64,000 nt of DNA, from positions 69,449 to 133,448 of the forward strand of contig JBJHDF010000008.1 of NCBI GenBank assembly GCA_050486405.1. The letters run 5' to 3'. A model generated the notes under the pieces. It was not told the origin of the DNA, did not search any database, and worked only from the letters and a program-made list of their open reading frames with translations. The DNA comes from JBJHDF01 sp050486405 (GTDB lineage Bacteria > Pseudomonadota > Gammaproteobacteria > Pseudomonadales > Cellvibrionaceae). Below are positions 17,756-26,040 of this stretch, piece after piece (the stretch's first letter is position 1; each line of letters starts with the position of its first letter). The position numbers and the translations under genes are program-made.

Positions 17756-19867
17756 TCAATAGGGCAGCATTCGGCGCTGCAGGGCTATTTCGCCCTCAAT
17801 GGTGTCCTTGAACTGCTTTCGCTTCACTGCAACATTGGTCACAATATCTTTGACCTCGGCGCGGATACGCTCGATTTCGGCCAGGGTCTTCTCGTTCTCG
17901 ATTTCAAAACCTTCGGCCTTGCCTTCACGCTCCATGGCCCTGGATGTGACTTCCCGGGCCTCGGCCGCCAGCTTCTCAAGCCGCAGCTGCGCTTCCTGGA
18001 AGCCCATCTCTTCCATTGCCTGGGCCATTTCCTGCCGGCGCTGCATCTGCTGCTGCTCTTCTTCGCTCAGATCCTCCGGATCTACATTGCCGGTAATCTG
18101 CCGGATGCGCTTCAGCACTTCTTCGCGATTGGGAATATCGGACATTTCCAGGATCATATCGACAAATGCCGACGCGAACTCCGGGGGCAACCCGGAAACC
18201 ATCTGCATCAGGTTGTGGGCCATCTGCTGCCGGTATCCGGGCGTGTTGATTGTGTCGGACACAACCACTTGGGCCTTGGTCCGCTTGACCGCGTTGGTGA
18301 TCTCTTGCTGCCCGCCGTCTTCGTGGCGGTTGTTCAGGCGGATCACCTTCATTTTGTGGGGCTGATTGACGTTGATCTTGACGTCTCTTGGGTTATCGCC
18401 GATGTCGTCCACGATGTGGGCCAGCAGCAGCTCCCCGACCTGCTGCCGGGCAAACCGATAGTTGTCGTTGATTTCTGCCAGTGTCGTGGTGCCCTGCTCC
18501 ACCAGGGAGTCAATGGCTACACCGGACTTTGCGCCGGACTCTTTGCCGAGGAACGCAGAATAGACGCCGCCCACATCCTCGATAGTCTGCTTGGCCTCCT
18601 GCATCACCCGGAACTGCTCTTGAGCAATGCCGATATCGGTGATCAGGCGAAAAGCGTTGTGGTCCCGATTTTTCCGACCCGGGTTCATGTTGATCACACC
18701 CTGCCCGGAGTTGACGATATCCTCCACCTGCTCGTTGGACTGGTTCAGAAAAGCGTCTTCGTCGGCAACGATCAGTTTTGCGTTAAGCAGCCAGGTCAGG
18801 CGGCTGCGGCGCTTGTTGATCTCGTCCTGCGGGGTCATCATGCCCCGGATCATGCCGTAGGGGATTCTGGATTTATTTTCTCGGTAGCCCCAAAACGGCA
18901 CATAGGGAAATTTGTTGTGCGGGTGCGGGCTGTCCAGATCGGCCAGACGATGCGGGCCGACAAAGAAGCTCAGCCGCATTTTGGCGACCGGCGCGACGAT
19001 CACCTCTACTTTGCCACTGGCCACCAGGGCGTTGTGCATCCGGTTTTCCGGGTCATAGACCGCCACTTCCCCGGTCTGGGACCGAATCACCGTTTTGCGC
19101 TCCCAGACCCGGTACCAGATTTCGTAGGTCATGGCCCGCTTGCGCTCACTGTCCCACCAGTCCTCTTCGGGGATCGGGCTGTTGATATGGTCGGAATAGG
19201 CGCTCATCAGCTGGGAGCTTTGCGACAGCACTTCGTGCTCGTCCCAGTTGTCGATGCTCGACCAGCCAGTGGCCACAGCTTCGATCAGGTCCTTGTGATC
19301 CGGGAACGCCAGTATCAGCTCATCAATGTCCAGCCATTTGCGCCGCATGAGCCAGCGGGCATCCTTGAGATTCGGGTCTTGCGCATGCCAGTCCCAGAAG
19401 ATTTCCCGCCGGTGGACGAAATTCACGCGGTATGGGTAGTCAAACGGATCGTTGTTGCGCCCGACCTCAACCCACCCCAGGCCGCACTTGATCTGGTCTC
19501 CGTAGGCATCCGCACAGGCCCGGTACGCTCGACTCATGCGGGCCGCTTCGTTCAACTCCGCGTTCAGGGCCTCGGCGACCTCCAGGCCGCTGTCATCATC
19601 AGCTAGCACCTGCCAGTCCGTCCGGGTCTTGGCCTCCATCCCGAGGACACCATTGATCGTCGGCTGTATCAGGTTGTTGGTGATAACCGGCTGGCCGCGC
19701 TCTTCCAGGTCCGCAATCTCGGCAGGCGTGTGCTGCAGGCCGTCATAGTAATCGCCAGCGCGGTCCGCCTCTGGGCGCCAGGTCGGCTGATACCGAATAT
19801 CGGACAGCAGGGCAGACAACTGATCCAGAGTAAACGCTGGTTTTTGGGCTAAATCCTGATCGCTCAT
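17756..19867 (-). CDS. Portal protein, P22 gp1 type, 703 aa
   Basis: Recognised as the P22-like portal family from the N-terminal DYYDGLQHTPAEIADLEERG, the NNLIQPTINGVLGMEAKTRT block, the DQIKCGLGWVEVGR motif, and the conserved FVHRREIFWDWHAQDPNLKD. The length (703 aa) fits P22-type portals, which carry a long C-terminal helical barrel; here that end is strongly helical and charged (residues ~590-700). It forms the dodecameric DNA gate at one capsid vertex. It is 3 bp downstream of terL. Confidence 0.9.
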   Translation of the reverse strand: MSDQDLAQKPAFTLDQLSALLSDIRYQPTWRPEADRAGDYYDGLQHTPAEIADLEERGQPVITNNLIQPTINGVLGMEAKTRTDWQVLADDDSGLEVAEALNAELNEAARMSRAYRACADAYGDQIKCGLGWVEVGRNNDPFDYPYRVNFVHRREIFWDWHAQDPNLKDARWLMRRKWLDIDELILAFPDHKDLIEAVATGWSSIDNWDEHEVLSQSSQLMSAYSDHINSPIPEEDWWDSERKRAMTYEIWYRVWERKTVIRSQTGEVAVYDPENRMHNALVASGKVEVIVAPVAKMRLSFFVGPHRLADLDSPHPHNKFPYVPFWGYRENKSRIPYGMIRGMMTPQDEINKRRSRLTWLLNAKLIVADEDAFLNQSNEQVEDIVNSGQGVINMNPGRKNRDHNAFRLITDIGIAQEQFRVMQEAKQTIEDVGGVYSAFLGKESGAKSGVAIDSLVEQGTTTLAEINDNYRFARQQVGELLLAHIVDDIGDNPRDVKINVNQPHKMKVIRLNNRHEDGGQQEITNAVKRTKAQVVVSDTINTPGYRQQMAHNLMQMVSGLPPEFASAFVDMILEMSDIPNREEVLKRIRQITGNVDPEDLSEEEQQQMQRRQEMAQAMEEMGFQEAQLRLEKLAAEAREVTSRAMEREGKAEGFEIENEKTLAEIERIRAEVKDIVTNVAVKRKQFKDTIEGEIALQRRMLPY

Positions 19868-19870
19868 TGA

Positions 19871-21430
19871 TTACCTGGTTTTCCAGTTGACTGGGCGGCG
19901 CTTGCGGCCTCGATTCGCACTGCTGGGTTTCGGCTTAACGGGGTACGCAAATGTCAACGCCAGGGACTCACCCTCGTCGGGCGACTGAATTCCGCGCTTA
20001 GCCATCTGCTCTTTGGTCTCCAGTACTTTCTGCTGCTTGACGTTGTAGGTGTAGGTGCCCGCTATCAGATCGGCATGCAGCGAATCAACGTCCGGGATCG
20101 ACACCGGTGGCTCTGAAAGCCAAATCCCCAGCCGGTCCCACATTTCCACCCGCTTGTTGTAGTATTCCTCGGGCTCGTCGGCGCTTTCGCCAGCATTGAC
20201 CGGTATCACTATGTCCCGATAGCCCAGGTCATTCAGCGTATCCACCACCCCGGCACCCAGGCCAACCACGTCAACGAACACGGCGTCGACCGGATCACCT
20301 TCGTCGGCGCAGCGATCAATCTCATTGGCCACCTTGGCGGCCAACTCCGTTGTGCTCAGCTTCCGGAATGATTTAACGCCCCAGGCCACCCGCCGATTGC
20401 GGTGAATCCAGCTGCTGCGGTCCGTGCCATACCTTGCCGGGTCAACGCCCATGACGTGGGCGCCCAGTTGCCTGTCCTCAATCACACACCGGCGAGCTTC
20501 AGAAACGTCCCGGGGGTCGCATATCTTGTCCTCGCCAGACGCCTGGAAGGCATCGCTGGCGGTGAATGGATACTCCTGAAGGAACAGCCAGCCAATCTCA
20601 CCGGTATCGCCGCCCAGCTCACCGTTCTTGGTGTGCATCCAGTAGGCTTGCTCGGCATCCAGTCCGTAGTTCTCGACGTACCAGGCTTCGCTTTCGCTGG
20701 GAGCCCAGCCTGCCGGCGGCGCCTTCCGGTATTCGTCCTGCCAGAACCAGGGCACAAAAATGGCGATGAACTCACTTTCACCGCGCTCCGCTTTTTGCCA
20801 CTGCTCGTGGAAATAGCCGCCAATACCGTTGGCCGTGGCCTCCAAAATGATCTCAGTGTCGTTGCCGTCCGGTACCGCCTGCATCACCCCGGCAGCGTGG
20901 GTGTGCGCGTGGGGCCAGAAACTTACCTCGGAACCGTGGAAATAATGAATTGTGGAACTGCGGCCTGTGCCCTTCGAGCCAGCCGTGGCGACCTTGTAAC
21001 CGCTGCCGTTGCGCAGGAATGTCAGCTCCTTGGCGTTGTCCCGACTGGTTGCCGGCCGGAGCGCATCGTGGACGTTGCGGTGATAGTGCTCGACCATCGC
21101 AAACAGATTCTGTGTCGCCGGGTCTTCGTGCGTCAGAATGAAGGTCTTGACCGCCTGGCGGAAAATGGTCTTCCAGTAGAATCGGCCTTCAACGTAGGTC
21201 GAGACGCCCTGCTGCCGGCCCTTGAGTATGATTGCCCTTACCTGGCCATCCTCAAAAAGCTGTTCCTCCAGGCGCTCATGGATGTATTGCTGGGCTTTGT
21301 TGAGCTTGAGGGGCGCCGTGCCGCCGGACTTCAGCTTGATTTTTAGCTGCTTGGCGGCAAAAAACTCAAAATCCTGTATGCACTGCTTCAGCAGCCCCCG
21401 CAGCAGCTCCGCTTTATCCGTCGTCGGCAT
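19871..21430 (-). CDS. terL: Terminase large subunit, 519 aa
   Basis: The packaging motor ATPase/nuclease. Walker A is GRQQGVST at residues 71-78, and the segment IHYFHGSEVSFW (161-172) takes the Walker B position. The nuclease domain begins with VMGVDPARYGTDRS (first catalytic Asp at residue 330). Further acidic positions occur in VDAVFVDVVGLGAG. Length is normal. The 5' end overlaps terS by 17 nt, and portal follows directly. Confidence 0.9.
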   Translation of the reverse strand: MPTTDKAELLRGLLKQCIQDFEFFAAKQLKIKLKSGGTAPLKLNKAQQYIHERLEEQLFEDGQVRAIILKGRQQGVSTYVEGRFYWKTIFRQAVKTFILTHEDPATQNLFAMVEHYHRNVHDALRPATSRDNAKELTFLRNGSGYKVATAGSKGTGRSSTIHYFHGSEVSFWPHAHTHAAGVMQAVPDGNDTEIILEATANGIGGYFHEQWQKAERGESEFIAIFVPWFWQDEYRKAPPAGWAPSESEAWYVENYGLDAEQAYWMHTKNGELGGDTGEIGWLFLQEYPFTASDAFQASGEDKICDPRDVSEARRCVIEDRQLGAHVMGVDPARYGTDRSSWIHRNRRVAWGVKSFRKLSTTELAAKVANEIDRCADEGDPVDAVFVDVVGLGAGVVDTLNDLGYRDIVIPVNAGESADEPEEYYNKRVEMWDRLGIWLSEPPVSIPDVDSLHADLIAGTYTYNVKQQKVLETKEQMAKRGIQSPDEGESLALTFAYPVKPKPSSANRGRKRRPVNWKTR

Positions 21431-21923
21431 CTTCGCCAGAGCCGGTCAGCTCGTTTAGCAGCGACTCCAGCCCCATATCAACCCTGGTCGGCTCGTAGTC
21501 GCCGTCCATCTTGTTCAGCTCTGCAATGCAGCCTCTCATACCGGTTGCATCAAAGATAAACCCCACCAGCTCGCGGTCCTCGCCCTGCCCCTCGTATTTG
21601 GGTTCAATCTCCTGCATGCAACGCTGGGCAGCATCCCAGAGCATCCGTCGCTTCTCGGTAAAGCTGGCAAATTCCTCCGGCAGAGACTCCAAATGCGCCA
21701 CTTTTTGGAACAGATCCCTGTATTGGGCAATATTTGGGTAACGGGTAATTGCTTTATTGGCATCTTCATGCGGCTTTTTGCTGTTGTAGCCAGCATCTGA
21801 ATATGCCTTTCCCTGAGATTTTCCCTGAGCCAAACCCTTCGCAAAAGCCAAACGCTTTGGCACCTTGGCCAAAGTCTTGGCCACCTCGGTCAGTTCGCTT
21901 TTCAGCCTCTCCAGTTCAGTCAT
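21414..21923 (-). CDS. terS: Terminase small subunit, 169 aa
   Basis: A short helical protein with the TerS-like segment KRLAFAKGLAQGKSQGKAYS followed by a DAGY-type helix-turn-helix pattern, and an acidic C-terminus (GSGEDADDG) that would contact TerL. It overlaps terL by 17 nt, the standard arrangement. It should recognise the pac or cos site and regulate the motor. Confidence 0.8.
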   Translation of the reverse strand: MTELERLKSELTEVAKTLAKVPKRLAFAKGLAQGKSQGKAYSDAGYNSKKPHEDANKAITRYPNIAQYRDLFQKVAHLESLPEEFASFTEKRRMLWDAAQRCMQEIEPKYEGQGEDRELVGFIFDATGMRGCIAELNKMDGDYEPTRVDMGLESLLNELTGSGEDADDG

Positions 21924-21931
21924 TAGGACGC

Positions 21932-22270
21932 CTATCTGTTCCGCTCGGCGGGGCCATAGGATGAATTGCTGCCCCCGGGGTCAACACACCCTGCCATTTC
22001 CGCTTTCAGAATTGATATGTAGGATTCCCGCTGCTGCCGCTCGATCCGATACGCTTGGCCGACAACCCCAATGGGATCGTCCGGCTGCAGGTGTCTGGTC
22101 TCGTAATCCGGCTCTTCCGGGATGCGCTCAATACAGGGCTCAGTCACCGGAGTGTCGATATAGACCGGTTTTTCGATGATCCGAGTGCTCATACAGCCGC
22201 CCAGCGTGAATAGAATGGCCGCGAGCAGGGCCGACACCCCCAGGATTCGCGCAGCGTTACCGGAATTCAT
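21932..22270 (-). CDS. Rz1-like outer-membrane spanin lipoprotein, 112 aa
   Basis: It has a lipoprotein signal (ILGVSALLAAILFTLGGC) with lipobox LGGC and Cys at residue 26. The mature part carries proline-containing segments (PVYIDTPVTEPCIERIPEEP), as Rz1 proteins do. It overlaps the Rz-like gene by 14 nt and follows it. The pair would bridge inner and outer membranes and fuse them at lysis. It is longer than classical Rz1 but of the separated-gene type. Confidence 0.75.
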   Translation of the reverse strand: MNSGNAARILGVSALLAAILFTLGGCMSTRIIEKPVYIDTPVTEPCIERIPEEPDYETRHLQPDDPIGVVGQAYRIERQQRESYISILKAEMAGCVDPGGSNSSYGPAERNR

Positions 22271-22637
22271 GGCCAGTGGCCTCAGATATCAGGGATTGCC
22301 GGACTTGCTCGCAGGTATGGGTTGCGGCTTGCTCCCTCCGGAGCCGGGCAATCGCCTGATCCGCTGCCTCTTTGGCCACCCGGGCATCCGCCCTGGCTGC
22401 CTCGCCCTGCTCCCTCATGGCCAGAGACACAGATTCAGCGGCCCGGACCCGGGCATTCTGGCGCTCGATGGCATCCCTCAGATCAGACACCAGCCGCTCC
22501 GCATCTCCACGCTCGTGCTCACAGGTCGCCAGTTGCGCCTCCAGGGTCTTGATCTTGCCCCACTGGACTGCCCAGACGCTCCCGCCGGCAAGGGAGAGCA
22601 CCAGGGCCAGGGTGGCTACGAGCTTAATGCTGATCAT
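22257..22637 (-). CDS. Rz-like inner-membrane spanin, 126 aa
   Basis: One N-terminal membrane anchor (KLVATLALVLSLAGGSVWAV) is followed by ~90 residues of charged periplasmic coiled coil (LEAQLATCEHERGDAERLVS), the Rz layout. It sits between the holin-like gene, which it overlaps by 14 nt, and the Rz1-like lipoprotein. Together they complete the last lysis step in Gram-negative hosts. Confidence 0.75.
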   Translation of the reverse strand: MISIKLVATLALVLSLAGGSVWAVQWGKIKTLEAQLATCEHERGDAERLVSDLRDAIERQNARVRAAESVSLAMREQGEAARADARVAKEAADQAIARLRREQAATHTCEQVRQSLISEATGHEFR

Positions 22638-22863
22638 CAGTTGCCGCTCCGTCTTTGCTCCGGTGCCACTGGTAAAACCCGATGACCGTGGCCAGTATGC
22701 CGATGACGCCGGTCACCACCACGGAACCGGCCGTAGAGATACCCATGATCACCTCGCGCTCTGTCACCCTCAGCACGACTACCGTGATCAGCCAACAGGC
22801 CCACAACAGAGTGGCCCGGCGAGCGAACTTGTGCTCTTCAAACAGGCGGCTGAACCAGGCCAT
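22624..22863 (-). CDS. Holin-like small membrane protein, 79-80 aa
   Basis: Two predicted membrane spans (residues ~18-36 and ~45-65; second GSVVVTGVIGILATVIGFY) and a charged C-terminus (HRSKDGAATDDQH) give a class II holin-like topology. The start is ATG 22863 (TGATG overlap with the endolysin stop) or the in-frame GTG at 22866. It lies between endolysin and spanin genes, which supports the holin call. The coiled-coil membrane protein upstream is an alternative holin. Confidence 0.65.
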   Translation of the reverse strand: MAWFSRLFEEHKFARRATLLWACWLITVVVLRVTEREVIMGISTAGSVVVTGVIGILATVIGFYQWHRSKDGAATDDQH

Positions 22864-23405
22864 CACAGGCTCACCCGATTCGCCAGCCAGCCGAACGTGA
22901 ACGCCTGGTTCTCGGGCCGGGATTCGCTGATTTCGATGTACCGGGCGCCCTGGAGGCAGTTCAACGCCCTGGACAGCACTGTCACGCCCTGCTTGCCGCG
23001 CCTGTCCAGGTACGCCTCCAGGGCCGCCAGTGTCTTGGGGCCGATGGCGCCGTCTGCCACCGGGGGATCATAGTCCCGGCCCTGCCGGCTCAGCACATTG
23101 AGCGAGCGCTGCAAAAACCGGCTGGCGACCCCGGGGCCCATGTTGACGCCCATATCCGTGAGCACATACGCGATCTTGGGGGAATGGATGCCGACCCTGG
23201 CGTAGCCGGGCTTGATGTAATACGTGGAGCTGTAAATGCTGGCCGCCGTTTCCCGCGGCAAATCGCGCATATCGCCGGTGTAGCCGTGCTCCCGGGCCAC
23301 TTTTTCGGTGATGCCCCAATTGGTGGCGCCCCCCAGGTCATTGGGGTCATCGACGTAACCGCCCTCGGTCTCGATGATTTTTTCGATGATGTCGCTGGGT
23401 GTCAT
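22863..23405 (-). CDS. Endolysin, glycoside hydrolase family 108 (N-acetylmuramidase), 180 aa
   Basis: The GH108 signature is at the N-terminus: EGGYVDDPNDLGGATNWGIT, with catalytic Glu at residue 14. The C-terminal half holds the peptidoglycan-binding type 3 region (GAIGPKTLAALEAYL). Length is typical. There is no signal peptide, so it needs the holin for release. The ATG at 23405 was chosen because it overlaps the previous stop (ATGA). It cleaves the glycan strand of peptidoglycan at lysis. Confidence 0.9.
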   Translation of the reverse strand: MTPSDIIEKIIETEGGYVDDPNDLGGATNWGITEKVAREHGYTGDMRDLPRETAASIYSSTYYIKPGYARVGIHSPKIAYVLTDMGVNMGPGVASRFLQRSLNVLSRQGRDYDPPVADGAIGPKTLAALEAYLDRRGKQGVTVLSRALNCLQGARYIEISESRPENQAFTFGWLANRVSL

Positions 23406-23743
23406 AACGGGCCCTTGGGCGCAATCATCAGCAGCCACAGCAGGCCGGCGGAATTGACCGCAAGCAGGGCCGCGCAGCCAAACACTATGCGCCTTACCAA
23501 CACCATGGTCGGCATTTCGCGCTCGATGTTGCCAGTTCGGCGCTTCAGGTCCGCAATCTCAGAAAACGCCCGCTCCAGAGCCGCAGAGGCCGTTGCCTGG
23601 CGCTCCTCCAGCCGCACCAATTTGTCGAGCGACGTACTGATCCGAGATATGGACAGCTCAACACGGGACGCCAGGGCCTCTTGAGCGCTGACGCGATGCT
23701 CGATAATCGCCATTCGCTCAGTTGGTGTCGATTCTTCCGCCAA
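23402..23743 (-). CDS. Coiled-coil protein with C-terminal membrane span, first gene of lysis cassette, 113 aa
   Basis: Residues ~1-75 are a heptad-rich helix (SISRISTSLDKLVRLEERQ). A single hydrophobic span near residues 84-106 (IVFGCAALLAVNSAGLLWLL) ends the protein. Small proteins of this layout lie in phage lysis cassettes and are often annotated as holins or tail-anchored accessory factors. It is the first gene after the tR'-like terminator and is coupled to the endolysin. Confidence 0.55.
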   Translation of the reverse strand: MAEESTPTERMAIIEHRVSAQEALASRVELSISRISTSLDKLVRLEERQATASAALERAFSEIADLKRRTGNIEREMPTMVLVRRIVFGCAALLAVNSAGLLWLLMIAPKGPL

Positions 23744-23763
23744 AATTTTCTCCCGCGCACAAA

Positions 23764-23790
23764 AAAGCCCGGCAGGTTTCCCGGCCGGGC
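23764..23790 (-). terminator. tR'-like terminator ahead of the lysis genes
   Basis: On the minus strand AGCCCGGC, a loop of ten bases, GCCGGGCT, then TTTTTT. It lies ~260-270 nt downstream of the candidate late promoter and just before the first lysis gene, so late expression would require antitermination. Confidence 0.85.
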
Positions 23791-24043
23791 TTTGGTCTTG
23801 GTCAATTTATCATGCTGTTCCGGGTTACCTTCGTTCCGGGGTCTTCATTGCCGGCACATTCGGCGATACCGACTAGACGGGGTCACTTTTCGCGTGACAA
23901 CGCTCTTTGCCGGCGCGACGGCTCAGAGGACTCTTTGCGGGGCACCGGTGCAGGATACTCGCGACCTCTCCTGCACCGGCTCCGGCGGTACTGCTGCCGG
24001 GCGCCCCTCTCTGGGGTTGTTCGGTTGGGGTCAGTTACCCCAC
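23764..24043 (-). ncRNA. Structured late leader RNA (lambda 6S-like position)
   Basis: The 376-bp gap between the zinc-finger gene and the lysis cassette has no convincing ORF but is full of stems: an 11-bp perfect stem (CCGGTGCAGGA with TCCTGCACCGG, 23944-23979), GTCAC/GTGAC (23882-23898), GGGG/CCCC pairs near 24005-24041, and the terminator. Transcription from the candidate promoter at 24050-24078 would give ~280 nt ending at the terminator, the position of lambda 6S RNA between pR' and tR'. Inference from layout. Confidence 0.45.
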
Positions 24044-24049
24044 ACTGGC

Positions 24050-24078
24050 ATTTGAGCAGATAGCTGAAGCCTCGTCAA
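24050..24078 (-). promoter_or_regulatory. Candidate late promoter (pR'-like)
   Basis: The minus strand has TTGACG (24078-24073), a 17-nt spacer, then TCAAAT (24055-24050). The -35 is good and the -10 weak. It lies right after the last early gene and before the structured leader. Confidence 0.45.
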
Positions 24079-24119
24079 CCCCAAATTTATCACCACCGCA
24101 ACTTCCGCGACGGCTCGAT

Positions 24120-24368
24120 CTACCATCGATCCAGATATCGACCTGGTAGTAGCCTTACGGCGGCGGCTTGATTGATCCGCCTCCTGATTTTGATCATGTT
24201 CAGCTTGTTGGCCCTAGTCTCGATAGATCCGGCCTGCTCGGATCCGCAAGCGTCACACACCGAATAGATCAGCTCCCTGGTCATTTTGTGGCCCAGGAAT
24301 TCATGCTCGACAATTTCCGTGACCCGAGAAAGCTTTCCCTTTTTGCATATTGGGCAGGTCGGACTCAC
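24120..24368 (-). CDS. YgiT/MqsA-type zinc-finger protein, 82 aa
   Basis: The start is GTG 24368, overlapping the previous stop (GTGA); the longer frame upstream is a shadow. Two CxxC pairs (CPICKKGKL near the N-terminus; CDACGSE about 35 residues later) and the intervening TEIVEHEFLGHKMTRELIYS match the N-terminal zinc domain of MqsA/YgiT antitoxins. The helix-turn-helix half of MqsA is absent and no MqsR-like toxin lies beside it. It is the last gene of the leftward early operon. Role unknown. Confidence 0.6.
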   Translation of the reverse strand: MSPTCPICKKGKLSRVTEIVEHEFLGHKMTRELIYSVCDACGSEQAGSIETRANKLNMIKIRRRINQAAAVRLLPGRYLDRW

Positions 24369-24559
24369 GGAAACACCCCCACCAGCACCCAGGCCGCTGC
24401 GTACACAAACACCGGAGCAGACCAGCCCACAATCCTGATTGCCGCAGCCGACTCCGGTTCTGCGTATCTCGCCATGCTGTACGCGAGCCATAGCCAGACT
24501 GCAGATCCCGCAAGCCAGAGCAGGTGGGCAGCTAAAATAATCAGCTCCAGTGTGTTCAC
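24365..24559 (-). CDS. Small two-span membrane protein, 64 aa
   Basis: GTG 24559 overlaps the stop of the upstream gene (GTGA), and its stop overlaps the next GTG the same way, so the frame is well fixed. Two hydrophobic stretches, LIILAAHLLWLAGSAVWLWL (residues ~6-25) and IVGWSAPVFVYAAAWVLVG (~43-61), give a membrane hairpin. It might be a holin-like, pinholin or exclusion protein. No motif decides. Confidence 0.55.
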   Translation of the reverse strand: MNTLELIILAAHLLWLAGSAVWLWLAYSMARYAEPESAAAIRIVGWSAPVFVYAAAWVLVGVFP

Positions 24560-25179
24560 TCTGAGCCCTCCGGCATTTTCAGCGCTCGCCTCAAATCGGC
24601 TGCTGCCGTTTCCGATCCGCTGGCCTTGGCGTTCATCAGCGACACTACCCCGGCGATGGGTGGCAGCGACCGCTCTGGCAGCGACTGCAGGTAGCCCCGG
24701 AACTGGATATAGTGCCGGTGCCAATGCTCCAGATAGTCATCCACGTCCACCCCCACCACTACGCACAGCTCAGCATGGCGCCGACGCCAGCGCTTCCCGG
24801 TGCGATCTTCCCGGGCCACGTCTTGCATGGCCACGCGGGCCAGGTTTGATAGGGCTGACGTCAGCAGCAGGTCTCCCCGCTGGTGTTTCTTGTGGCGTTC
24901 GTGCATCCAGCCCAGCAGGTGGGAGCGCTCGAACCCGGCACAGACGCCCGGTGGCGCATACGCAAACATATTCCAGGCCCACGCCGTCTTGTCCGTGATT
25001 TTCTGCACCGCCAACGCCTGCTGGATAATCCCTTTCTCGCAGTGGTCCATGATCCGATTCGTGGCGCCCCGGGCGCTGAACTGCACACCGAAATTCACAA
25101 TGCCGTCGCTGGCGTCAATGCTGGTAACGTCGGACATAAAGGCATCGTGAATAACTTGCCGCGCGTGGTGGAATCTCAC
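24556..25179 (-). CDS. Putative late antitermination (Q-like) protein, 207 aa
   Basis: GTG 25179 overlaps the rusA stop. The protein is basic and helical with a region RTGKRWRRRHAELCVVVG and a C-terminal SLPERSLPPIAGVVSLMN. No clear zinc finger or named fold is visible. The call is from position: it follows rusA near the end of the early operon and precedes a promoter-leader-terminator unit, exactly where lambdoid phages place Q. Size matches Q proteins (about 200 aa). Alternative: unrelated late-early protein. Confidence 0.45.
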   Translation of the reverse strand: MRFHHARQVIHDAFMSDVTSIDASDGIVNFGVQFSARGATNRIMDHCEKGIIQQALAVQKITDKTAWAWNMFAYAPPGVCAGFERSHLLGWMHERHKKHQRGDLLLTSALSNLARVAMQDVAREDRTGKRWRRRHAELCVVVGVDVDDYLEHWHRHYIQFRGYLQSLPERSLPPIAGVVSLMNAKASGSETAAADLRRALKMPEGSE

Positions 25180-25547
25180 TGGCCTACCTCAACAGTTATG
25201 TTTATCTGCCCAGTCTCACCCCAAATCTTGCGAAGACCGCTATAATTCCAAATTCGAGAATCATCGTGGTACACGGCATCAGACAGGCTTTTGAGCAGAT
25301 TATCCAAGTCCGGCTTCTGCTGGTGGCTCTGTCCGTTCATTCGCTCCCGCTTTTTTTTGCTCCAGCTTTTGGGCATTGGCAAAACGAACTCAATACTGGC
25401 CCCTGACAGCGGCAGATTCACGCCGCGCAACCTGCATTCGTCACGAAACGCCCTGTACCTTAAAACACAATCCCGCTTTTTCCACTTGTCCGCCCTGGTC
25501 ATTCGCGGCTTGGGGTATGGCGTTATTGGGTAGCTTTTAGTCTTCAC
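25176..25547 (-). CDS. rusA: Holliday junction resolvase, RusA family, 123 aa
   Basis: GTG 25547 overlaps the stop of the HNH gene (GTGA) and begins (V)KTKSYPITPYPKPRMTR, the RusA N-terminus. The hallmark QQKPDLDNLLKSLSDAV with its catalytic Asp pair is followed by DDSRIW. Length is normal. It resolves four-way junctions made by Bet/exonuclease recombination or stalled forks. The upstream extension of the frame should not be used. Confidence 0.85.
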   Translation of the reverse strand: MKTKSYPITPYPKPRMTRADKWKKRDCVLRYRAFRDECRLRGVNLPLSGASIEFVLPMPKSWSKKKRERMNGQSHQQKPDLDNLLKSLSDAVYHDDSRIWNYSGLRKIWGETGQINITVEVGQ

Positions 25548-25822
25548 GACAAAACCACCTTGCCTTCTCCAATTAAAATTGAGTGAGTCTGAACAATTGC
25601 CCGGTGCATCAGCTCCCGGCGCTCCAGTTGCGTCAAATCCTTGCCGTTGTCGATGGCATGGTGGCACTTCTGGCACAGCCTGGCAGTTTCGTGATCTGGC
25701 GCCTTCTGGCCCTTTCCGCGACCCATGTTCCTGTGCGCAACCTGCAGCATGTGGTCATCGTGACACAGCACACAAAACTCAATACTGCCGACGGCCGCTA
25801 ACCATTTTTTGCTTTTTCTCAT
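25544..25822 (-). CDS. HNH-type zinc-binding phage protein, 92 aa
   Basis: Two Cys pairs (CVLC and CQKCHHAI) with intervening His residues (MLQVAHRNMGRGKGQKAPDH) give an HNH/treble-clef arrangement as in nuclease-like phage proteins near nin regions. It starts at an ATGA overlap and ends in a GTGA overlap with rusA. It could process recombination or replication intermediates. The catalytic residue set is not complete enough for a firm nuclease claim. Confidence 0.6.
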   Translation of the reverse strand: MRKSKKWLAAVGSIEFCVLCHDDHMLQVAHRNMGRGKGQKAPDHETARLCQKCHHAIDNGKDLTQLERRELMHRAIVQTHSILIGEGKVVLS

Positions 25823-26040
25823 TCTGGCGACCCCGGCACCGGCTTAAAATGGGTAATCCCAGCCTGCGACCTCTCTGGCAACTCAATAATCCGACGCTGG
25901 CGGCCCACGTCGTAGTGGTGATACGCGCCCCCGCTGTATTGGATATTGGTTTTCCGGAAGCCGACGCCGTCCAGGACAACCCACACATCCACCAGCAGGC
26001 CCTCCCAGGGGGTTTGGTCTTTGAGTGATATCCAGCACAT
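25819..26040 (-). CDS. DUF551 family protein, 73 aa
   Basis: It begins MCWISLKDQTPWEGLLVDVW and ends HFKPVPGSPE, matching the DUF551 start (WIS-x-KD-x-x-P) and end (HW-x-P-x-P). DUF551 proteins are small and widespread in phages, with unknown function. A Cys at position 2 replaces the usual residue. It is joined by TGATG to the upstream gene and by ATGA to the HNH gene. Confidence 0.75.
   Translation of the reverse strand: MCWISLKDQTPWEGLLVDVWVVLDGVGFRKTNIQYSGGAYHHYDVGRQRRIIELPERSQAGITHFKPVPGSPE

Noticed and set aside
17630..19606. 658-codon open frame on the plus strand
   Set aside because: Antisense shadow of the portal gene; high GC keeps it open.
24365..24724. 119-codon version of the small membrane protein
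   Set aside because: The N-terminal 55 codons lie over the Q-like gene in another frame; the GTG at 24559 has a GTGA coupling and gives a compact protein.
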